Under the pieces are notes generated by a model. That model was not told the DNA's origin, did not search any database, and saw only the letters and a list, made by a program, of their open reading frames with translations. The translations under genes and the position numbers were made by a program. Below are positions 56,891-64,000 of a DNA stretch of 64,000 nucleotides, piece after piece (the first letter of the stretch is position 1; every line of letters starts with the position of its first letter). The DNA is from Bifidobacterium erythrocebi (lineage in GTDB: Bacteria; Actinomycetota; Actinomycetes; Actinomycetales; Bifidobacteriaceae): positions 372,001 to 436,000 of the forward strand of contig NZ_JAAIIF010000008.1 in the NCBI RefSeq assembly GCF_012932675.1, written 5' to 3'.

Positions 56891-57826
56891 ATGACGAACA
56901 CCACGGTGACATTGCGAGTGAATCGATTCGCTCCGCGCCCGGAACGCAATCGCGATAGGGGCGGCAGCCCGTTCGCCCGGAAAAGCTCGCCTTTCGGCTC
57001 ATCGTCCGAGGCTCCGGCGCGCAGGCGCCCGCGCGGCAAGCAGTGGACGCAGGATTATGTGATCGAGGCGCGTCCGGAAGACACCGTCCTCGACTGCTTG
57101 CTGACCATCAAGCGCACTGTGGACCCCACGCTGGCGTTCCGTTATTCCTGCGGGCATGGCATGTGCGGTTCGGATGCGGTGTCCATCAACGGCACGCCCA
57201 CCCTGCTGTGCACGGCCACGGTGAAGGATTGGGCCAAGCCGGCCAATACCGCCGTGCAGACGGACGACGAAGGGTTCCGCCATACCGAAGGTGCGGATGC
57301 CTCCGATGAGGCGTCGTCGCTGAACGACACGGATGATGCGAACGGTTCCAGTCTCGGCGTCATCGAGCTTGCCGCGCTTCCGGGATTCCCCGTCCAGCGC
57401 GACCTCATCGCGGACATCGACCCGATGCTCGACCAGCTGAAGAAACTCAAGCCCGCCTTGCAGGCCGACGGCGTTCTGGCCACCACGAAGGACGGCAAGG
57501 TCGATGTGTTCGAATACCTCCAGAATCCCGATCAGCTTGCGCAGTACGAGCGCCTGACCAACTGCATCGCCTGCGGCGTGTGCGAGGGCTCGTGCCCGGT
57601 GTTCGCCGGCGGCGACGCGTTCATCGGCCCTGCGGCGCTGATCTGGTCGAGCCGTTTCATCAACGATTCGCGTGATACCAAGGCCGCCGAACGCATGGAT
57701 GCCATCGATACCGCGGACGGTGTGGCCGCATGCCAGTCGGTGCGCGCATGCTCCCGCCAGTGCCCGCGTGGCATCGATGTCGGCGAGGAGATGTGGCAGA
57801 TCGTGGCCAAGGTCCGGGAACGCTAA
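56891..57826 (+). CDS. sdhB: Succinate dehydrogenase / fumarate reductase iron-sulfur subunit
   Basis: The 311-residue protein starts MTNTTVTLRVNRFAPRPERN after ACAGGAGG. It has an N-terminal [2Fe-2S] domain (CGHGMCGSDAVSINGTPTLLC) and a C-terminal ferredoxin domain (CIACGVCEGSCP and CQSVRACSRQCPRG) for [4Fe-4S] and [3Fe-4S] clusters. It is longer than usual because of an extended Arg/Gly/Ser-rich N-terminus and an acidic insert (about residues 128-160, ASDEASSLNDTDDANG). No membrane anchor subunits follow. Confidence 0.92.
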   Translation: MTNTTVTLRVNRFAPRPERNRDRGGSPFARKSSPFGSSSEAPARRRPRGKQWTQDYVIEARPEDTVLDCLLTIKRTVDPTLAFRYSCGHGMCGSDAVSINGTPTLLCTATVKDWAKPANTAVQTDDEGFRHTEGADASDEASSLNDTDDANGSSLGVIELAALPGFPVQRDLIADIDPMLDQLKKLKPALQADGVLATTKDGKVDVFEYLQNPDQLAQYERLTNCIACGVCEGSCPVFAGGDAFIGPAALIWSSRFINDSRDTKAAERMDAIDTADGVAACQSVRACSRQCPRGIDVGEEMWQIVAKVRER

Positions 57827-57863
57827 TCGCACGCACGGGCTGGAAGAGTCGAAGGAGATGATG

Positions 57864-58535
57864 ATGAATCACACCACTTATGAGAATCTGGCGAAGGCGT
57901 GGGATTATGTGGAGGAGCATGCCGCGGCACGTCAGTCCGCCGATCTCGCCGAACTGCGGGTCAAGGCCCAGGAGGCCGGCATGCCGCAGGGTTCGGCCAT
58001 GCAGGCCGCACTGCTCGCGTTGCTGGTGAGGCTGACGAACGCCAAGTCGGTCATCGCCGTGGGCACCGGCTCGCTGGTGGAGACGTTGGAGCTGGTGCGC
58101 GGCCTGGATGGCGAGGGCCAGCTGACGGCCGTGGATTCCTCCGCGGAGGGCATCGCGCTGATCCGCAAGTCGTTCGATCGCATTCAGGACAAGACCGACA
58201 CCACGCTGCGTGCGGTGAACGCCACGGCGGGCACGTTCCTGCCTCGCCTGAACGCCGATGTGTACGATCTGATCGTCGTGGCCGGCGACGCCAGCAACTA
58301 TGCCGCAAGCTTCGAGCAGGCGTCCAGGCTGCTTCGCCCCCATGGCACGATCGTGTTCACGGATATGCTCGCTTTGGAGCATGATGACGCCAACGGCGGT
58401 GTGATCAACCCCGCCGACCGCTCCCCCAAGGCCACGGCCATGCGTGAGCTGCTGGAAACCGTGGAAGCGGATGAGGGTTTCGACACCGCGTTGACGGCCA
58501 CCGGCACCGGTCTGCTGATCGCCGTCAAACGCTGA
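57864..58535 (+). CDS. O-methyltransferase (class I, SAM-dependent)
   Basis: The 223-residue protein has a Rossmann-type MTase core: SAMQAALLALLVRLTNAKSVIAVGTGSLVETLELV (motif I), GEGQLTAVDSSAEGIALI (motif II), DVYDLIVVAGDASNY and HGTIVFTDMLALEHDD. The family is that of catechol-type and TlrM-like O-methyltransferases found in actinobacteria. It sits in the same direction after sdhB (37 bp). The start is chosen at the last of three tandem ATG codons, where AAGGAG is six bases ahead. The substrate is unknown. Confidence 0.82.
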   Translation: MNHTTYENLAKAWDYVEEHAAARQSADLAELRVKAQEAGMPQGSAMQAALLALLVRLTNAKSVIAVGTGSLVETLELVRGLDGEGQLTAVDSSAEGIALIRKSFDRIQDKTDTTLRAVNATAGTFLPRLNADVYDLIVVAGDASNYAASFEQASRLLRPHGTIVFTDMLALEHDDANGGVINPADRSPKATAMRELLETVEADEGFDTALTATGTGLLIAVKR

Positions 58536-58559
58536 CGCGCCGGCACCGGTAAGCCGGAT

Positions 58560-58606
58560 ATGCTTCGGGCCCCGAACGGAACGCATCCGTTCGGGGCCCG
58601 AAGCAT
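58560..58606. terminator. Bidirectional terminator hairpin
   Basis: A perfect 21-bp stem (58560-58580 with 58586-58606) with a 5-nt loop separates the O-methyltransferase from the convergent LOG-family gene. It is one of the strongest hairpins in the window. Confidence 0.85.
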
Positions 58607-58624
58607 GTGGTGCGGCTCGCCTGT

Positions 58625-59365
58625 CTATTTGCCGATGGTGCCGGTCGCCACGCTGACCGCCTCCTCCGGATCGTCGGTGATGGTGACCAGCTGAGGGTCC
58701 ACGCCGGAGATCATGCCGTTGCCCTTCACCGGGCCGTTCAGCCAATCGAACAGTCCCTGCCAGTACTCGCATCCGAACAGCACCACAGGCTTCTTGTCCA
58801 CCTTGTGGGTCTGCACCAGCGTCAGGATCTCGAAGGTCTCGTCAAGGGTGCCGAAACCGCCGGGGCATACGATGATGCCCGACGAATACTTGACGAACAT
58901 GGTCTTGCGTACGAAGAAGTACCTGAACGTCATGCCAAGGTTCACGTAATCGTTGATGCCCTGTTCATGCGGCAGTTCGATACCCAGTCCCACGGATGTT
59001 CCGCCCGCCAGGGCGGCACCGCGGTTGCCGGCCTCCATAATGCCCGGCCCGCCGCCGGTGATCACGGCGATCCCCTGCTCGGCGATCAGCTGCCCCATGC
59101 GCTCGGCGGCGCGGTAGTACGGACTGTCTTCCTTCACGCGTGCGGAGCCGAAGATGCTCACGGCCGGCCCCAGATCGGCGAGCGCGTCGAATCCGTCCAC
59201 GAATTCGGATTGGATGCGCAGCACCCGCCAGGGGTCCATATGGAGCCAGTCGGAGGACTGTTCGGCTTTCAGCAGCGTTGCGGTGGAGCTGTCCTTGGGG
59301 ATGAGCTTGCCGCGCAGGATCTCCGAACCACGGCGATAGGTGCGGTCGAACGGCTTGTTGTTCAT
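58625..59365 (-). CDS. LOG family protein (cytokinin-type ribohydrolase, TIGR00730-like)
   Basis: The 246-residue protein has the Rossmann core PAVSIFGSARVKEDSPYY, AVITGGGPGIMEAGNRGA and the signature PGGFGTLDETFEILTL (GGxGTxxE). Residues about 1-55 are an N-terminal extension. Family members cleave nucleoside 5'-monophosphates to free base and ribose phosphate. It lies 4 bp from the NhaA stop, so the two are probably cotranscribed. Confidence 0.9.
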   Translation of the reverse strand: MNNKPFDRTYRRGSEILRGKLIPKDSSTATLLKAEQSSDWLHMDPWRVLRIQSEFVDGFDALADLGPAVSIFGSARVKEDSPYYRAAERMGQLIAEQGIAVITGGGPGIMEAGNRGAALAGGTSVGLGIELPHEQGINDYVNLGMTFRYFFVRKTMFVKYSSGIIVCPGGFGTLDETFEILTLVQTHKVDKKPVVLFGCEYWQGLFDWLNGPVKGNGMISGVDPQLVTITDDPEEAVSVATGTIGK

Positions 59366-59368
59366 GTG

Positions 59369-60799
59369 CTACTCGTCTTTCCTGGATTGACGTTCCTGCC
59401 TACGGGCCTTCATTGTAGCGAGCCATTCCGGAGTGAACGCCTTCACGCTGACGCTTTGGGTTCCGTCGTCCAGCACGGAATGTTCCTCGATCTCGATCTC
59501 GTCGTCGCCTTCGCCGGCCGCTTCCTTGGCGGCGTTCAGTGCGGCGTAGCGCTTCGACTGACGGCTGAGCAGCACACCGGAGATGGATGCCGCGATCAGG
59601 GAGGCGAGCAGCACGCCGAATCGCGCCTCGGCGGAAAGCTCGGGGTTCTTGTATGCCAGCGATGCGATGAGGAACGATACGGTGAAGCCGATGCCGCAGG
59701 CGCACGCCGCCGGGAAGAGGTCACGCACGCGCAGACCCTTCGGCATCTTCAACCCGCCCACATGGGTGCTCAGCCAGGCGACGAGCATGATGCCCACCGG
59801 CTTGCCGACTACCAGTGCGACGATGATGCCCACCACCACGGGTGAGACGACCAGCGCGAGAGTGAGCGATTCGAAGTGCACGCCGGTGGCGAACAGGGCG
59901 AAGATCGGCAGCGCGACGAGCGCGGACAGCGGTTGCAGCTTGTCATGGTAGCGTGCGGCGCGAGGCGTCTTCTCGCCGTAGATTTCGCGGGATGGGGTGA
60001 GCAGGCCCACCAGCACGCCGGCCAGGGTGGGGTGCACGCCGGCTTCGAACATCATCACCCATGCGAGGATGCCTACAATGCCTGCGACGATCCATGGGAT
60101 GCGTTTTCTGCGCACGAGGAAGGCCCACGCGGCGGCGCACACGGCAATGCCGATGAACCAGTACCATGCGTTCAGGGAGGAGAAGAACAGGGCGATAAGC
60201 ACGATGGCGAGCAGATCGTCCACGGTGGCCAGGGTCATGAGGAACGCGCGGATCGATCCGGGCAGGGCCATGGCGAACAAGGCGAGCACGGCCAGGGAGA
60301 ACGCGATATCCGTGGCCGTCGGGACCGCCCACCCGTGGGCGATGGCCGAATAGGAGTACACCTCGCCGGAGGCGATGGTCTCGAATCCGGGTCCAGGAGG
60401 CGCGAAACGCGCGAACAGGGCCGTTACCGCAAGGAACAGCACCGGCGGCACCATCATGCCTCCCACGGCGCACAGCATGGGCACCGCGGCCGCCTTGGGA
60501 TTGGCGAGCGAACCGGTGGTGAGTTCCTGCTTCAGATCAAGACCGACCATAAGGAAGAACACCGTCAGCAGACCGTCCTGGGCCCAGTGCCCGATCGGAA
60601 GATCGATGTTCGTGCGCGGAATGGCGATATGCGTTTCCGCGATCGTTTCGAACAGATGGGCGGTGGCCGGCAGATTCGCCAGGATCAGACCGGCAAGTGC
60701 GAAGGCCAGCATGATCAGACCGGAAAGTCGATCCGATGCGGCGACCCGCCTAACCCCCATCCAGAATCTATTCGGTGTGCGCGCTTGTGTCTCGGCCAT
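59369..60799 (-). CDS. nhaA: Na+/H+ antiporter NhaA
   Basis: The 476-residue protein has about twelve membrane segments. The ion-binding motif TLATVDDLLAIVLIALFF (the two Asp of the active site) and PTATDIAFSLAVLAL are conserved, as are VFFLMVGLDLKQEL and LPIFALFATGV. The C-terminal about 60 residues are a cytoplasmic acidic/basic tail (EGDDEIEIEEHSVLDDG ... MKARRQERQSRKDE). It exports Na+ in exchange for protons. Confidence 0.93.
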   Translation of the reverse strand: MAETQARTPNRFWMGVRRVAASDRLSGLIMLAFALAGLILANLPATAHLFETIAETHIAIPRTNIDLPIGHWAQDGLLTVFFLMVGLDLKQELTTGSLANPKAAAVPMLCAVGGMMVPPVLFLAVTALFARFAPPGPGFETIASGEVYSYSAIAHGWAVPTATDIAFSLAVLALFAMALPGSIRAFLMTLATVDDLLAIVLIALFFSSLNAWYWFIGIAVCAAAWAFLVRRKRIPWIVAGIVGILAWVMMFEAGVHPTLAGVLVGLLTPSREIYGEKTPRAARYHDKLQPLSALVALPIFALFATGVHFESLTLALVVSPVVVGIIVALVVGKPVGIMLVAWLSTHVGGLKMPKGLRVRDLFPAACACGIGFTVSFLIASLAYKNPELSAEARFGVLLASLIAASISGVLLSRQSKRYAALNAAKEAAGEGDDEIEIEEHSVLDDGTQSVSVKAFTPEWLATMKARRQERQSRKDE

Positions 60800-60982
60800 C
60801 GGCTCTCCTTACCACCATGACGCCCGACGCCGGGGCATGGTTGTCGTGTATATCCTCATACACACTAGCGAACGATTATGAACGATTTATGCCCTGAGCA
60901 TCAGCCATGAGACACCCGTGTATCAGTTCGCGGACCACCGATTCACACCGTCCACTCCTGCACGGCGATCGCCTGCGAATAC

Positions 60983-61010
60983 AAGAAAACCCCGCTGCAC
61001 TGCAACGGGG
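60983..61010 (-). terminator. Terminator downstream of tRNA-Arg genes
   Basis: A CCCCG/CGGGG stem (60990-60994 with 61006-61010) extended by partial pairing is followed on the minus strand by TTTTCTT. It ends the transcript of the two tRNA genes. Confidence 0.7.
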
Positions 61011-61017
61011 TACCGGG

Positions 61018-61091
61018 TGCGCGAGACAGGATTCGAACCTGCGACCTGCTGATCCGTAGTCAGCTGCTCTAATCCGCTGGGCTACTCGCGC
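61018..61091 (-). tRNA. tRNA-Arg (anticodon ACG), copy 2
   Basis: On the minus strand a 74-nt cloverleaf: acceptor GCGCGAG/CTCGCGC, anticodon stem GCTGA/TCAGC with loop CTACGGA (ACG), T-loop TTCGAAT. No encoded CCA. Identical to the copy at 61130-61203. Confidence 0.95.
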
Positions 61092-61129
61092 AACGTCATC
61101 TTCTTTCACCACGTGATGACCCGTGGTAG

Positions 61130-61203
61130 TGCGCGAGACAGGATTCGAACCTGCGACCTGCTGATCCGTAGTCAGCTGCTCTAATCCGCTGGGCTACTCG
61201 CGC
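61130..61203 (-). tRNA. tRNA-Arg (anticodon ACG), copy 1
   Basis: Same 74-nt sequence as 61018-61091, 38 bp away, with different flanks. ACG reads CGU/CGC/CGA after A34 to inosine conversion, a major Arg tRNA in high-GC bacteria. Confidence 0.95.
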
Positions 61204-61337
61204 AACGTTGTTCTTTCAAACAACTCGACTTATATTACCCACTTCATTTCATAATGCAAATACGGCATGTCGCGCGTGTCGGAGAAGCTGCGTCAAGGCA
61301 CCGCGACCAGACGACTCCAACGCGCACGCCCGGCGCT

Positions 61338-62675
<1,338 letters not shown>

Positions 62676-62721
62676 GCGGCCCCTCCTGCAAATGCGCGAA
62701 TCGATTATGTTCCATCAAACA

Positions 62722-62757
62722 CCATACCCCCGCCCGTATCTTGGGGCGGGGGTATGG
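62722..62757 (-). terminator. Hairpin between clpP2 and clpX
   Basis: A 14-bp GC-rich stem (62722-62735 with about 62744-62757) lies after the clpP2 stop on the minus strand. A weak T-run (TGTTTGAT) follows, so it may only attenuate transcription into clpX. Confidence 0.6.
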
Positions 62758-62805
62758 GTAAGGATTCCAAGACGTGGCGGGGTTCAGCCCCTCACGCCTT
62801 CCGCA

Positions 62806-63453
62806 TCACTGGCGGTGTTCGAGCACCTCGTCGACGATGCCGTAGTCCTTCGCCTCCTGGGCGGTGAGGAAGGTGTCGACCTCGATGTCCTTGCGGATGC
62901 GCTCGACCGGCTGACCGGTGTGCTTGGCCAGCGTGTTCTCCAACCATTCGCGCATGCGCAGCATCTCACGTGCCTGGATCTCGATCTCGGTGGCCTTGCC
63001 GAAACCCTGGTCGATGGCCGGCTGGTGGATCAGCACGCGGGCGTTCGGCAGCATCAGGCGCTTGCCCTCGGCACCGGCGGCCAGCAGGATGGCCGCCGCG
63101 GAGGCAGCCTGGCCGAGGCACACGGTCTGCACGTCGGGCTTGATGTACTGCATGGTGTCATAGATGGCGGTCATGGCGGTCATCGAGCCGCCCGGGGAGT
63201 TGATGTACATCATCACATCGCGGTTCGGATCCTGGCTTTCCAGAACCAGCAGCTGCGCCATGATGTCGTCGGCGGAGGTGTCGTCCACCTGCACGCCGAG
63301 GAAGATGATGCGATCCTCGAACAGCCTGGAATAGGCGTCCATGGTCTTCATGCCGTACGGCGTCTTCTCGCTGAACTGCGGCATGACATAACGGTTGGTC
63401 GGCCCGGCAAGACGCTGGGCGCGGGCTACGAACTGCGCTTCCTCGCTAGCCAT
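62806..63453 (-). CDS. clpP2: ATP-dependent Clp protease proteolytic subunit ClpP2
   Basis: The 215-residue protein is taken from MASEEAQFVARAQRLAG (GGGGAG seven bases upstream). The catalytic triad is Ser118 (GQAASAAAIL), His143 (VLIHQPA) and Asp193 (EVDTFLT). SPGGSMTAMTAIYDTM is the conserved core. Actinobacteria typically carry two ClpP subunits forming a mixed tetradecamer. The neighbouring clpP1 is 3 bp upstream. Confidence 0.93.
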   Translation of the reverse strand: MASEEAQFVARAQRLAGPTNRYVMPQFSEKTPYGMKTMDAYSRLFEDRIIFLGVQVDDTSADDIMAQLLVLESQDPNRDVMMYINSPGGSMTAMTAIYDTMQYIKPDVQTVCLGQAASAAAILLAAGAEGKRLMLPNARVLIHQPAIDQGFGKATEIEIQAREMLRMREWLENTLAKHTGQPVERIRKDIEVDTFLTAQEAKDYGIVDEVLEHRQ

Positions 63454-63455
63454 GT

Positions 63456-64000
63456 TCACTCTCCCCTCATGCTGTCGCGCGTGGTGATGATCTTATCCAC
63501 GAAGCCGTAATCCAAGGCTTCCTGCGCGGTGAACCAGTGATCGTATTCGTTGTCGCGGTAGATTTCCTCGACGGTGTGGCCGGTCTGTTCTGCGGTCAGC
63601 TCGCTCATGGTCTTCTTCATATCCATGATGAGCTCGGCATTGATGCGCACATCGGTGGTGGTGCCGCCGATACCACCGGACGGCTGGTGCATCAGCACAC
63701 GGGCATGGGACGTCAGATAACGCTTGCCCTTCGTGCCGGAGCTCAGCAGGAACTGACCCATCGAGGCGCACATGCCCAGGCCGACCGTAGCCACATCGGG
63801 TTCGATGAGCTGCATGGTGTCGTAGATGGCCATGCCTGCGGTGATCGAGCCGCCCGGGGAATTGATGTACAGCCAGATGTCCTTCTTCGGATCCTCGGCG
63901 GCCAGCATCAGCATCTGCGCGCTGATGCGGTTGGCCATCTCATCCTTGACCTCCTCGCCCATCCAGATGATGCGATCCTTGAGGAGTCGATTGAAAATCG
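63456..64000 (-). CDS. clpP1: ATP-dependent Clp protease proteolytic subunit ClpP1 (5' end outside window)
   Basis: The frame continues to the window edge ([22 protein letters not shown]...), so the N-terminus is missing. Visible parts are [19 protein letters not shown], the Ser in [14 protein letters not shown], His in VLMHQPSGG and the Asp region [17 protein letters not shown]. About 181 residues are present of an expected about 200. It is followed by clpP2 and clpX on the same strand. Confidence 0.93.
   Translation of the reverse strand, partial: IFNRLLKDRIIWMGEEVKDEMANRISAQMLMLAAEDPKKDIWLYINSPGGSITAGMAIYDTMQLIEPDVATVGLGMCASMGQFLLSSGTKGKRYLTSHARVLMHQPSGGIGGTTTDVRINAELIMDMKKTMSELTAEQTGHTVEEIYRDNEYDHWFTAQEALDYGFVDKIITTRDSMRGE

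Noticed and set aside
60876..61112. Minus-strand frame over the tRNA-Arg gene
   Set aside because: It runs through a clear tRNA gene and its terminator, so it is a chance frame.

Overview
The window is high-GC actinobacterial DNA, most likely from a Bifidobacterium. The evidence is codon use, a phage gene order typical of bifidobacterial siphoviral prophages, a clpP1-clpP2-clpX cluster, and host genes (ychF, proC, proline iminopeptidase, GH31 glucosidase, metY, pdxY, nhaA) with bifidobacterial character. The species cannot be fixed by eye.

Positions 1 to about 30,700 are one end of a siphovirus-type prophage; the other end lies off the left edge. Almost everything runs on the minus strand. 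From right to left: integrase (29314-30552); a plus-strand lysogeny module of repressor, lipoprotein and ImmA-like protease (26966-28276); a divergent operator region with three operators 26 bp apart (26891-26959); a Cro-like gene, antirepressor and small early genes with plus-strand insertions (22.9-26.8 kb); a replication module (SSB, RusA-like resolvase, initiator gene with internal iterons) plus oligoribonuclease and a lipoprotein (19.1-22.5 kb); a zinc-ribbon/HTH regulator with two SOS-box-like palindromes (17616-18374); HNH, terminase, portal, a MuF protein with a toxin-like C-terminus, a phage tRNA-Tyr, scaffold and capsid (10.6-17.5 kb); connector and tail genes with a programmed -1 frameshift (7.7-10.4 kb); tape measure, distal tail and fibre genes; and at the left edge a receptor-binding-protein gene whose 3' end sits in an invertible segment beside a tyrosine recombinase (1-1636). 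This last unit matches the Rin phase-variation system reported in bifidobacterial prophages, and its 16-bp inverted repeats can be read directly. The lysis genes and the far attachment site are outside the window.

Positions 30,744 to 64,000 are host chromosome. They carry ychF, proC and a proline iminopeptidase; a sensor-kinase fusion with its response regulator, convergent with a FtsX/MacB-type ABC exporter; an island of anchored alkaline phosphatase (with a PHO-box-like site), a degenerate 52-bp tandem-repeat array and a GH31 glucosidase. This island is flanked by a broken copy of the response regulator on one side and a broken copy of the exporter permease on the other. Next come metY diverging from a pyridoxal kinase gene, the yraN-comM-dprA competence/recombination cluster, an alkyltransferase-like gene, sdhA-sdhB without membrane anchors, an O-methyltransferase, a LOG-family gene, nhaA, two identical tRNA-Arg(ACG) genes, and clpX, clpP2 and clpP1 (the last cut by the window end).
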